This document shows positions 53,275-61,808 of a stretch of DNA of 64,000 nt, in pieces. The notes below the pieces were generated by a model. That model did no database searches. It was not told the DNA's origin and was given only the letters and a program-made list of their open reading frames with translations. The DNA is from Actinoallomurus iriomotensis. GTDB taxonomy: Bacteria > Actinomycetota > Actinomycetes > Streptosporangiales > Streptosporangiaceae. The stretch is taken from the NCBI RefSeq assembly GCF_030269445.1, contig NZ_BSTJ01000001.1, positions 1,575,898-1,639,897 of the forward strand. Reading direction: 5' to 3'. Every line of letters begins with the position of its first letter. Position 1 is the stretch's first letter. Position numbers and translations under genes: made by a program.

Positions 53275-55608
53275 TCACTCTTCGCCGTCGTCGCGTTTCA
53301 CCGGGCGCAGCCAGAACGGCATGGCCGGCGCCTCCTCGCGGGACTTGCCGGACCACAGCGGTGGTGCCTGCCGGGCACCGCCCTCCGCGCCGTCGGTGTC
53401 CCGCCTGCCGGCGCCGGACGCCGGCTCCCGTTTGCCGTCTGATCCGCCCTTGGCCGGCCCACTCGGCCGGTCGGAACCGGGCCGTGCCGCATTGCGACCG
53501 CCGGAGCCGCCGAACCAGCCGCGACCGCCGCCCGAGCCCGCGCCCGCGCCTTCCTTCTCGCTGCCGCCGCCGAACCAGCCGCGACCTCCGTTGCCGCCGT
53601 CCTGGCGCCGGGGCGACGCGCCGCCGGATCCCTGGCCACCACCGGCGCCGCGGCCACTGGCACCCCAGCTGGGCCCGATGGCCGACGCGGGCGGCCGGCT
53701 GCCGCCACCGCTGGGCGCGGACGGCCGGTCTTCGCGCGGAGGCGAGCCAGCGGCCGGCGGCCGCGTCGAGCCTCCGGACGCGCCGGACCGGGGCGCGCGG
53801 ACCGCTCCGCCGTTCGCCCTCCCGCCGGAGGGCTGCGCCCGCGGCGACAGGTTGAGCGGCGGCGCGCTTCCGCGCGGCGCGCCGGCGGCCTTGGCCGCGA
53901 GCTGGGACGCACGGCCACGCCGCTCGGATCCGGCCGGGGCCCCGCCGCCGGCCTGCTCGCGATCGCCGTCGCGGGCGTCGTCGATCATGACGAGGCTCGG
54001 CGCCGTCGTCGTGGCTCCGGTCTCCCGCTTCGCCGCCCAGCGCCCGAACCGGTAGCCGGCGGTCCCCGGCACCGCCGCGGTGGCGACCGCGGTGGTCCGC
54101 TTGCGCGTCTCCCGCACCGCCTGCTCGAGATGCTCTTCGCTCTTGCGGGAGCCGACGGCGGAGTAACCGACGGCGGCGAAGAGATGCTGGAACGGTTTGC
54201 GGTAGATGAACGCCGCGAGCGTCACCAGGGAGATGAGCAGGATCTGCAGGCCCCAGGGCAGGCTCTCCGCCATGACGAGGCCGTAACACCACAGCAGGAG
54301 GGCGAGCACGCCGATCAGCGCCGCCTGTTTCAGCAGCGTCGACAGCAGCAGCTCGAACCACCGGGTGGCGATGACCCGCCCGATCCCCGGATGGATGCCG
54401 ATCCCGAGGAAGATCGGCCCCGCCACCAGTAGGAGCAGGAACGATATCTTCAGGACCATCAGCATGACCGCGATGATCAGGACGAGCAGGCCGGCGACGA
54501 GCGCGGCGAGCAACGCGCCGAAGGAGACTGCCAGGCGCGACGTCCAGTTCTTCCCTTGGAAGAGTGGATAGACGCCGGGATAGTTGTCCTTGATGTTCTT
54601 GGTGACGGCCTTGTAGTCGTCCGCCTTTTGGTCGACGTCCGGTTTCTTGCCCGAGTAGACCTCGGTCACGTCGACCGCCTGCGCCGACAGCAGTCTCGCG
54701 GCGTTGTCCTGCACGATCTTGCTCTTCGCGTCGTCGGTGCCGAACTCGCCCATCAGCCACGGCTTGCAGACCAGCGTGGTCCACAGCCCGTTGGCGTTTC
54801 GCGTGACCGCGTCGTTCTGCACCGCCTGCTGTGCCGTGGGACCGCCGGGGACACAGGCCGAGGCGTCGGCGTTGCTCTGCGGCAGCGCGGCGTTGAAGGC
54901 CGCCGTCGCGCCGTTGGACACTTTCGTGCCGAGCGTCGTGAAGTCACTGGGTCTGCCGATCAGCCAGACGAGGGCGACCATCGCCATGACCATCCAGATG
55001 GTGCCCTCCGCGACCCGGCTCGCTCGTCGCCGGATCAGTCCCCACCAGGCCAGCCACAACGCGCCGAGGATGACCACCCACGACCAGTACTTGGCGCCGA
55101 AGGTGTTGCCCATGCCCTTGATGACGCCGTCGACGGTCTTCTTCAACCAGCCGAGCAGCGACTCCGAGGCCGCCGCCTCGTAGATGGTGATGGTCGTCCG
55201 GTCGAAGGCCTTCGCCAGCGTGAAGACCACATTGGAGACGGAGTTGCCCACCATCGCCATGGCGTCCGAGCAGCCCATGTCGACGGGGTGCCAGAACTGG
55301 CCCTGGGTGCCGTAGCGGTCGTAGTAGGTCAGCCGCTCGGGCGGCGACTTCTGCAGCTGCTGACTCGGGTAGTCGGGAGGCCTGACCATGCCGTCGATGC
55401 CGGACCCGTACTCCTCCGGAGACGGGTGGTCGGCCGGCGAGCAAGCGTCGTTCGGATTGGTGTTGATGGGAGGATCCGCGCTCGCGATGCCGACCGGGCT
55501 GAGCACGAACACGGCCATCAGACACAGGATGAGAAGCGACCTGCGCTTCCGTCGGGGTTTTGCGGGCCCCGCCGCCTTTCGCCGGCGGCGGGTGGGGGGC
55601 ACCCTCAT
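53275..55608 (-). CDS. VirB6/TrbL-like polytopic channel protein with long charged tail
   Basis: 777 residues. Signal-like N-terminus (SLLILCLMAVFVLSPVGIAS), an external region with Cys residues (CSPADHPSP, MGCSDA, VTRNANGLWTTLVCKPWL), six or more helices between ~170 and 510 (YWSWVVILGALWLAWW, LAALVAGLLVLIIAVMLMVL, LIGVLALLLWCYGLVM) and ~250 residues of Arg/Gly/Pro/Ser-rich cytoplasmic tail. That is the plan of TrbL/VirB6 or Tn916-Orf15-like inner-membrane channel subunits. ATG at 55608 overlaps the VirB4-like stop (ATGA). The tail likely contacts the ATPase. Confidence 0.78.
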   Translation of the reverse strand: MRVPPTRRRRKAAGPAKPRRKRRSLLILCLMAVFVLSPVGIASADPPINTNPNDACSPADHPSPEEYGSGIDGMVRPPDYPSQQLQKSPPERLTYYDRYGTQGQFWHPVDMGCSDAMAMVGNSVSNVVFTLAKAFDRTTITIYEAAASESLLGWLKKTVDGVIKGMGNTFGAKYWSWVVILGALWLAWWGLIRRRASRVAEGTIWMVMAMVALVWLIGRPSDFTTLGTKVSNGATAAFNAALPQSNADASACVPGGPTAQQAVQNDAVTRNANGLWTTLVCKPWLMGEFGTDDAKSKIVQDNAARLLSAQAVDVTEVYSGKKPDVDQKADDYKAVTKNIKDNYPGVYPLFQGKNWTSRLAVSFGALLAALVAGLLVLIIAVMLMVLKISFLLLLVAGPIFLGIGIHPGIGRVIATRWFELLLSTLLKQAALIGVLALLLWCYGLVMAESLPWGLQILLISLVTLAAFIYRKPFQHLFAAVGYSAVGSRKSEEHLEQAVRETRKRTTAVATAAVPGTAGYRFGRWAAKRETGATTTAPSLVMIDDARDGDREQAGGGAPAGSERRGRASQLAAKAAGAPRGSAPPLNLSPRAQPSGGRANGGAVRAPRSGASGGSTRPPAAGSPPREDRPSAPSGGGSRPPASAIGPSWGASGRGAGGGQGSGGASPRRQDGGNGGRGWFGGGSEKEGAGAGSGGGRGWFGGSGGRNAARPGSDRPSGPAKGGSDGKREPASGAGRRDTDGAEGGARQAPPLWSGKSREEAPAMPFWLRPVKRDDGEE

Positions 55609-58133
55609 CGCGGGACCTCCTGGGTGGCTTCGGTCGCCGGGTCGTGCGGAGCGGTGTGCGGGCCGGGGGGCGGTCCGTCGTCGCCGCGGCCGTTCGGGGC
55701 CGCGGCCTCGCCGGGCTTGGCGCGCGTGGGGTTGGTGTCGAGCCAGCGGAGCAGTTCTTCGGAGACGAGGTCGACCCCGATGCGGCCCGCGCGGCCGTCC
55801 AGGTCGCGGAAGATGCACTCGCCGTTGCCGAGGTTGCGAAGGACCGCCCGGTGTTCGTCGGAGTTCTCCACGCCGAGCAGGGCCATCACGTTGCCGACCT
55901 CGTTGCGCTCCGTGGAACGGAACGAATAGACGGACGACAGGCAGTTCGTCACCTGTTCATTCAAGAGGTCCCCGGCGTTCTGTGAGACCAGAATCAAGGC
56001 GGTGTTCCGGGATCGCCCCATACGTGACACTTCGGGGATCAGCTTGGCGCCCTCCGGCGTCTGGGTGATCGCCCATGCCTCGTCGAGGAAGATGGCCTTC
56101 GGCAGGTGCCGGTCGAGGCCGTGCATCAGCCGCCGCGCGAACTGCGACACGAGATACATCAGCGCGACCGACAGCCGCTGTTCGTAGGAGTAGTCGTCGC
56201 GGTTGATGGCGACGTCGGGCAGGGTAAGGCCGCCGAGGGTGAACACCGTGGTCCATCCGGCCGTGTCGATGCGCTCGCCGCCGGACGGGTCGAAGCACAG
56301 CCGGGCGAGCCGCATCTCCGACATCGAACGCAGCACGGCGCCGAGGTTCTTCGACGCCGGGTCGTCGGAGGCGTCGAGATAGTCGACGACCTTGCCGAGC
56401 GAGGGCTGCGGCTGGTTGGCCACCGCGCCCACGGCCTGGATCATCGCCGACTCGCGTTCCTCCGACATCCGCGGCAGCAGCAGCCGGAGCGTCTCGGTCG
56501 CCATGGTCTTCTTGGCGGCGAGGTCGTCGCCGAAGCTGAACGGATCGAGCAGACCCGGCGCGGCCGAGCCGAGCGGCAGCACACGGGCGCGGCGGCCGCG
56601 CCGGCGCAACAGCTCGACCAGGGACTCGGCGTCGCCCTTGGGGTCGATCGCGGCGACCGTGACCCCGCGCAGCGCCATCTGGTAGATCAGCAGCAGCGCC
56701 AGCGTCGTCTTTCCGCCGCCGGGCTCGCCGGTGATCGCGACCGCGGTGGGCCGGTTGCGGGCGGCGGCCACGAGCGGGTCGAAGTGCACCACCGAGCGCG
56801 CGCGGCCGAGGGTCTCGCCGATGTACGGGCCGACCCATCCGCCGGCGTTCTCGTCGAGCCGGTCGCCCAGGTCGACCGTCGCGGTGGGCATGCCACCGGC
56901 GATCGTGCGCAGCGGCTGCCGCTGTGCGTAGGCGTTGACCCGGATCCGGTCGCCCGGCAACGACTCGCAGAACAGGGAGAACTGGTCGCCGGTCGAGCAC
57001 ACGATGTCGATGCCCAGGTCGCGGTAGTGCTCGACCACGGCGTCGACACGCTGCTGGAGCAGCTCTTCGGTCGGCGCCGAAACGATCAGCCGGTGCCAGC
57101 CGTACACGAACGGCAGCCGCTCCTTGGTGATGCCGTGTTCGAGCATGCGGGCGGCGTCGATCTGCTCGGCCAGGGCGATGGGCGCCTCGGCGCCGGCCTC
57201 ACGGATGTGCTGGTCCATGTCGCGGGCGTGCGCCAGCTTGCGCGACACGTCCTTGGAGGCCTTCGCCGGCGGGACGAGCTTCATCCGCGCCGACACCTCG
57301 ACCGGGAACGGCAGGGCGTCGGCGAAGTGCAGCCACGGCTCGCCGTCCGGGAACGGCATCAGGTCCGGGAACCGGGCGAAGGACAGGTAGGCGGCGTACG
57401 ACGAGCCGACCGGCTGCTCCATCCGCAGGTTCGACCGGCCGTTGATGATCGCCCCCTCGACCAGGGTCTCGATCTCGCCGGCGCCCCAGGTGCGGCGTGG
57501 CGTGGCCGACGGCGGCGGGTCCGTGAGCGATCCGCTGGCGGCATGCTGGAACAGCCACGCGACCTCGGTCGAGGACGCGTGCCGCGCGTACAGCGCGCTG
57601 CCGCTGAGCGCCCGGCCGATCCGCTCGGCCTGCTCGGTCCAGCGCCCGATCTCCTTGGCCGAGATCGCGTCGTCCTGCAGGCCGAGCGCCTCTTCGCTGC
57701 GCTTGTAGAAGCCGAACAGCTGGCGGAAGGCTCCCCCGGACAGCTGCGCGCCGACCCCGCGGGGGCCGAGCCGCACGCCGAGGTAGACCTCCTTGGTCCA
57801 GAAGTCCTTCGACCAGACGTGCGCGTACATCTCCTCGAGGTAGTCGCGCCAGCCCGGACCGCTGTCGGAGGTCTGGTCGAGCGCCAGCGCCCACTCGGCC
57901 GCGGGGTAGGTGCGGTGGGCGATCCGCAGGTGGATCTCGGCGTCCTGCATACGGATGCCGGCCATCGCGATGGTGATGTTGGTGGCGAGCGCCTCGCGCT
58001 CCTCCGCCGTGGTGAACTCGTACGACACCGTCGGCAGCCGGAAGTACGCCCACGCCGCGTTGTCGGTGAGCAGGATCCGGTCGTCGAAATACCGCACGGC
58101 CAGCCTGCTGCGGACCTTGGACGTCCTACTCAT
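55605..58133 (-). CDS. VirB4/TcpF-type conjugation ATPase
   Basis: 842 residues. The N-terminal half (~1-430) is the VirB4-specific domain with ILLTDNAAWAYFRLP and a TraC-like beta segment; the C-terminal half is a RecA-like motor with Walker A AITGEPGGGKTTLALLL (~470), Walker B AIFLDEAWAIT (~686) and SQNAGDLLNEQVTNCLSSVY. Such hexameric ATPases energise secretion-channel assembly. It is second-largest in the operon and lies between the TcpE-MinD fusion and the channel protein. ATG at 58133 overlaps the TGA of a 29-codon mini-ORF (ATGA). Confidence 0.9.
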   Translation of the reverse strand: MSRTSKVRSRLAVRYFDDRILLTDNAAWAYFRLPTVSYEFTTAEEREALATNITIAMAGIRMQDAEIHLRIAHRTYPAAEWALALDQTSDSGPGWRDYLEEMYAHVWSKDFWTKEVYLGVRLGPRGVGAQLSGGAFRQLFGFYKRSEEALGLQDDAISAKEIGRWTEQAERIGRALSGSALYARHASSTEVAWLFQHAASGSLTDPPPSATPRRTWGAGEIETLVEGAIINGRSNLRMEQPVGSSYAAYLSFARFPDLMPFPDGEPWLHFADALPFPVEVSARMKLVPPAKASKDVSRKLAHARDMDQHIREAGAEAPIALAEQIDAARMLEHGITKERLPFVYGWHRLIVSAPTEELLQQRVDAVVEHYRDLGIDIVCSTGDQFSLFCESLPGDRIRVNAYAQRQPLRTIAGGMPTATVDLGDRLDENAGGWVGPYIGETLGRARSVVHFDPLVAAARNRPTAVAITGEPGGGKTTLALLLIYQMALRGVTVAAIDPKGDAESLVELLRRRGRRARVLPLGSAAPGLLDPFSFGDDLAAKKTMATETLRLLLPRMSEERESAMIQAVGAVANQPQPSLGKVVDYLDASDDPASKNLGAVLRSMSEMRLARLCFDPSGGERIDTAGWTTVFTLGGLTLPDVAINRDDYSYEQRLSVALMYLVSQFARRLMHGLDRHLPKAIFLDEAWAITQTPEGAKLIPEVSRMGRSRNTALILVSQNAGDLLNEQVTNCLSSVYSFRSTERNEVGNVMALLGVENSDEHRAVLRNLGNGECIFRDLDGRAGRIGVDLVSEELLRWLDTNPTRAKPGEAAAPNGRGDDGPPPGPHTAPHDPATEATQEVPR

Positions 58134-58219
58134 TCGGTGGCTCCCCGCTCCTCACTCACTCCGCGGACGTTCTCGTGCTCCGGCCGCGCTCTGCGCGCGC
58201 CGCCTGCGGACGGGCTCAT
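58130..58219 (-). CDS. Mini-ORF linking the TcpE-fusion and virB4 genes (29 aa)
   Basis: Begins MSPSAGGARRARPEHENV and ends EERGATE. ATGA overlaps at both ends join it to the upstream gene's stop and the VirB4 start, the same arrangement as the 68-bp repeats elsewhere but with unrelated sequence. AGGAGG lies 8 bases before its ATG, and GAGGAGCGGGGAG inside it serves virB4. Confidence 0.5.
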   Translation of the reverse strand: MSPSAGGARRARPEHENVRGVSEERGATE

Positions 58220-61200
58220 CGCGAGACCTCCTGCCGTGGGTAGCGGTCGGGCGTCTGGACGAGGCCGCCGGCGACGACGCCGCCGAGCGCGATGTAGGCC
58301 TTCCGGGTGGACGCGCGCAGTGCGCGCAGTTCGTTGCGCGGTGCCCGGTCGAGGCTGAGATGGTCGTCCCAGGGGATGCGCACGAGCGCCCGGCAGCGAC
58401 CCCGCGCGACCGACTCGGCCTGTTCGACGTCGTCCATGCTGCGGCGGCTCACTCCGTTGATCACCGTGACGGCCTTCGAACGCAGGTCCTCATAGCCGTG
58501 CCCGTCGAGCCACTCGAACGTCATCGCCACCGCCCGCGGCGCGTCGGAGCTGGCCGGGGCGACCAGCACGATCTGGTCGGCGTACGGCAGCACCCGGGCC
58601 ACGACCGCGGCCGCGGCGTCGAGCAGCGTGATCGAGTAGAAGCGGTCGAGCGTGCGCATCGCGAGCGCGTAGTCGCGGTCGTCGAGGGCCTGGACCGGAT
58701 TCTTGCCCGCCGCGACCACCTCCAGCCCGGACTTGGCCACGGAGGTGTAGCGGCGCATCATCTGGTAGCCGGTGACCTGCTCGGCGTGTGTGATCAGTGA
58801 CGTGAGCGTCTCGCGGGTCTCGCTGCGGGTGCGCCGTGCCATGGCCCCGGGGCCGGGGTTGACGTCGACCGCCACGATGCGGTCGCCGCGGTGCTGGGCG
58901 AAGGTGTGGCCGAGCATCAGCCCGGTCACCGTCTGCCCGGCGCCGCCGGTGCAGCCCAGGACGACGACCCGGCGCGCGCCCTCGAACGCGGTGCGCACCC
59001 GCTGCTCGTAGTCGCCGTCGCCCTGGCCGCCGCCGGAGAAGATCCGGCGGATCCCACGGCCCTCGTCGTCGCGGCCCTCGTGTTCGGGCGCGGGTGACGG
59101 CATCGGCCCGGGGCGCACGGGTGAGGCCGGGCCGGAGCGGACGCCGCGCGCCGGCGACTCGGGCGGCGCGGTCTGCTCCGTCCAGGCCTGCGGGGCGCGT
59201 GCCGACGGCGCCTTCGGGCGTGCCGGGGCGCCGGGGCGTGCCGGACCACCGCGCTGCGGCGGGGCGGCCGACGGCGGCAGCGGGACCTGCGCCGGCGGCT
59301 TCAGACCGGCCGCTGGCGCCTTCGGCGGAACGGCGGGCCGTGGTGGCACCGGCCGCTGGGCCGGCGTCGCCGGACCCCGTGGCGGCTGGGCCGGCTTGTC
59401 GGCCGGCCTCGGCGCCGGCTCGCGCGTGGGCGTGGGCGGCTGAGGAGACGCGCTCGCGCTCGCCGCGGGCCGTCCTTCGCGCTGCGGCGCCGGCTCCTCG
59501 CCGTGCGACCGGCCACGGGTCTGGCCGCCGGGCCGGGCGAACGGCCCCGGCGGAGGACCCTGGGCGGGTGTCCGCGGTCCGGTGGACTCGTGCGGGTCTT
59601 CGGCGTCCGCGCGCCCGCGCGGACCGCGCGCGGGCCAGACCATCTCGTCGGTGCGGGCCTCGGCGATCTCATCGTCGGAGGCCGTCGGCGTGGCGGTGCC
59701 GGCCTCGGAGGTGTCCGCCGGTTCGTCGCGGTCCTTCTCCGGCGCGCGCGACGCCGCCGGGTGCTCGTTTCCGGCCTGGTCACGGCCGGACCGGGCGTGC
59801 CGGCCACCCGGCACGAGCCGGATCACCTGTGCGGGCGGCCTGTTGTCGTCGGCGCGCTCGGCGTCGCCGGTGTCCGCGGTGCCCTCACCGGAACGCGGCT
59901 CCTCATCGGAGCCGGACTCGGGCCGCTCGGGACCGGCGTGCCGTCCGCTCTTCGCGGCCGGCTCATCCGACGACGGAGGAAGCGCACGCGGCGACGCGCC
60001 CGGCTCACCCGAACGCGGCGGAGCCTGCTCCCTGGAAGAGGCGCCCGGCTCGCCGGGGCGCGGCGGAGCCTGCTCGCCGGAAGAAGACGGTGTCGGCTCG
60101 CCGGAGCGCGGCGGGGTCGCCGCCTCGTCCGGGCGCGCCGCGGAGGAGCCGGGCTCCTTCTGCCCGGCGGGTGTGCCGGTCCGCTCCGGTGCCGAAGGCA
60201 CGCCCGGTCGCGCCGGAGCGCCGGGCCGCGCCGCGGGCGTGCGTCCCGGCTCCGCGGACTCGCCGGGCCGGCCGGTGGCCGGAGGCGTGCCGGGACGGCC
60301 CAGGGCCGGAGGCACGCCGCGCGTGCCGAACGGGGCGGGCCGCGACGGGGCGGCCGGAGAAGACGGAGAGGAGGGAGAAGGCGCGGGAGCCGTGGGCCGA
60401 GGGCCGGTGGCCGCGGCGGGGCGCTCCGGCTCGTGGGAGGCGCTACGCCTCCGCCCCGTGCCGTGCGGCGCGCCCTCGGCATTCGCCGCGGGCCGCTCAC
60501 GGTGGTCGTCGCGCTCGCCGGACTCCGGGGACGCGTCGTCGGCCGGACGGCCCGCAGGCGCGGGATAGCCGGGTACACGCTGCGGCGCCGCCGGATCGCG
60601 CCGGACCTTCTCCGGGCGGGTCACCCGCGGATCGTCGGAGTCGACCCGCGTGGCGTTCGGATCGCCGCCCGCCGGCATGCGGGGAATGTCGGTGCGCGTC
60701 GCGTTCGGATCGTCCACGCGCGTCGCCCAGGGATCGCCGGCCCCGGGCCGGCTCCACGGCTCGCCGGAACGACGGGGTTTACGCCCCGGCGCGGCCGGCG
60801 AGACCGTGGCGGTGCCCTCTCGCGGTGTCGGCCGCAGGGTCGGGCGCTGGGTCCGCGCCGGAGCCGCGGCACGCCCGGACGGCGCGTCGGCGCGCGTCGC
60901 GGCGGCCGCGGGAACGCCCGGAACGGCGTCGTGCAGCGGCGGCGCGCTCCGCTCGGCCGAGGCCGAGGCGTCCGCGGCCGGCTGAGCGGCCGGGCCGCCC
61001 TGCCGGCCGGCGTGGACCCGGCCGGACACTCCACGGTGCCGCAGCCAGACCCGTCCGACGATGGCGACCTCGTCCGGCTCGCGGATCGGTGTCATCCGTG
61101 CCCAGGTCTTGGCCTCGGTGAGGTAGCGGATCTGGGAGATCATCAACTCGGTCAGCCGCTTGCCCTCGATGACCGGCCGCGTCGCCAGGTACGTCAGGAC

Positions 61201-61401
61201 ACCGGGCGGCACGATGTACACCACGTGCCAGGGCGTGTGGAACGGCACCTGAAGCAGTTGGAGCAGGACGATCCACGGCACGAAGATGCCGAAGAAGACA
61301 CCGATCTGCACCAACGGCAGCGGCATCGGCAGCCTGAGATCATAAAGCTTGTAGAGCCGCTTTTCGATGCGCCAGATATTGGTGTACGTGGGCAGATCCA
61401 C
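58216..61401 (-). CDS. Fusion of TcpE-like conjugation membrane domain with an EspI/MinD-like P-loop-deviant domain
   Basis: 1061 residues in three parts. The first ~125 (MDLPTYTNIWRIEKRLYKL..., two helices, then RYLTEAKTWARMTP) match TcpE of conjugative elements. Residues ~130-790 are a long Pro/Ala/Arg/Glu disordered linker. The last ~260 form a MinD/ParA-like domain, GARRVVVLGCTGGAGQTVTG (~815), IVAVDVNPGPGAM, ITLLDAAAAVV and VLVAPASSDAP. Both conserved P-loop Lys are missing (CTGGAGQTV for KGGxGKT), so ATP hydrolysis is doubtful. GTG at 61399-61401 follows GGGGAG. It ends in an ATGA overlap with the mini-ORF. Confidence 0.82.
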   Translation of the reverse strand: MDLPTYTNIWRIEKRLYKLYDLRLPMPLPLVQIGVFFGIFVPWIVLLQLLQVPFHTPWHVVYIVPPGVLTYLATRPVIEGKRLTELMISQIRYLTEAKTWARMTPIREPDEVAIVGRVWLRHRGVSGRVHAGRQGGPAAQPAADASASAERSAPPLHDAVPGVPAAAATRADAPSGRAAAPARTQRPTLRPTPREGTATVSPAAPGRKPRRSGEPWSRPGAGDPWATRVDDPNATRTDIPRMPAGGDPNATRVDSDDPRVTRPEKVRRDPAAPQRVPGYPAPAGRPADDASPESGERDDHRERPAANAEGAPHGTGRRRSASHEPERPAAATGPRPTAPAPSPSSPSSPAAPSRPAPFGTRGVPPALGRPGTPPATGRPGESAEPGRTPAARPGAPARPGVPSAPERTGTPAGQKEPGSSAARPDEAATPPRSGEPTPSSSGEQAPPRPGEPGASSREQAPPRSGEPGASPRALPPSSDEPAAKSGRHAGPERPESGSDEEPRSGEGTADTGDAERADDNRPPAQVIRLVPGGRHARSGRDQAGNEHPAASRAPEKDRDEPADTSEAGTATPTASDDEIAEARTDEMVWPARGPRGRADAEDPHESTGPRTPAQGPPPGPFARPGGQTRGRSHGEEPAPQREGRPAASASASPQPPTPTREPAPRPADKPAQPPRGPATPAQRPVPPRPAVPPKAPAAGLKPPAQVPLPPSAAPPQRGGPARPGAPARPKAPSARAPQAWTEQTAPPESPARGVRSGPASPVRPGPMPSPAPEHEGRDDEGRGIRRIFSGGGQGDGDYEQRVRTAFEGARRVVVLGCTGGAGQTVTGLMLGHTFAQHRGDRIVAVDVNPGPGAMARRTRSETRETLTSLITHAEQVTGYQMMRRYTSVAKSGLEVVAAGKNPVQALDDRDYALAMRTLDRFYSITLLDAAAAVVARVLPYADQIVLVAPASSDAPRAVAMTFEWLDGHGYEDLRSKAVTVINGVSRRSMDDVEQAESVARGRCRALVRIPWDDHLSLDRAPRNELRALRASTRKAYIALGGVVAGGLVQTPDRYPRQEVSR

Positions 61402-61462
61402 GCGGGCCCCACTCCCCTAACTGGAACCGACCATATTCAGACCTACACGGCACCTGCGGTTA

Positions 61463-61747
61463 TCAGGTAATGGTTACTCCAAGTGCCTTGGCGATCGCTT
61501 TGGCCGTCGTCTCGATGATATTCGGTACGTAGAAGATCACTCCAATGCCGATGGCCAGAATGATGAACTGAACGAACCGCGTGATCTCTCGCGTGAAAAG
61601 AAAGAAGATCGCGACGATCGAGACGATGACCAGGAACAGCGGGCCGAAGACCGCGCGAAGCCATTTCGCGAGATCATCGGTGTTCAGGCCATTGGCGTTC
61701 TCCGCGATCTCATGATGCGGGAGCATCGCCAACATATGCTGAATCAT
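61463..61747 (-). CDS. TcpD-like small membrane protein of the T4SS-like operon
   Basis: 94 residues with two transmembrane helices (FGPLFLVIVSIVAIFFLF and FVQFIILAIGIGVIFYVP). The size, two-helix form and position between TcpC-type and TcpE-type genes match TcpD-like proteins of conjugative elements; sequence similarity cannot be confirmed by eye. ATG at 61747 follows AGGAAGG. Confidence 0.68.
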   Translation of the reverse strand: MIQHMLAMLPHHEIAENANGLNTDDLAKWLRAVFGPLFLVIVSIVAIFFLFTREITRFVQFIILAIGIGVIFYVPNIIETTAKAIAKALGVTIT

Positions 61748-61808
61748 CGACCTAGCCTTCCTCGGTCGGGGAGTGAATCGTAGCTTCCGGATGGGACCGG
61801 CCGGTCCG

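Noticed and set aside
59094-61121. 675-aa Arg/Ala-rich plus-strand frame and other overlapping frames in the Pro-rich linker
   Set aside because: The TcpE-MinD linker is low complexity, so several frames stay open; only the minus-strand frame has flanking folded domains and a start with a ribosome site.
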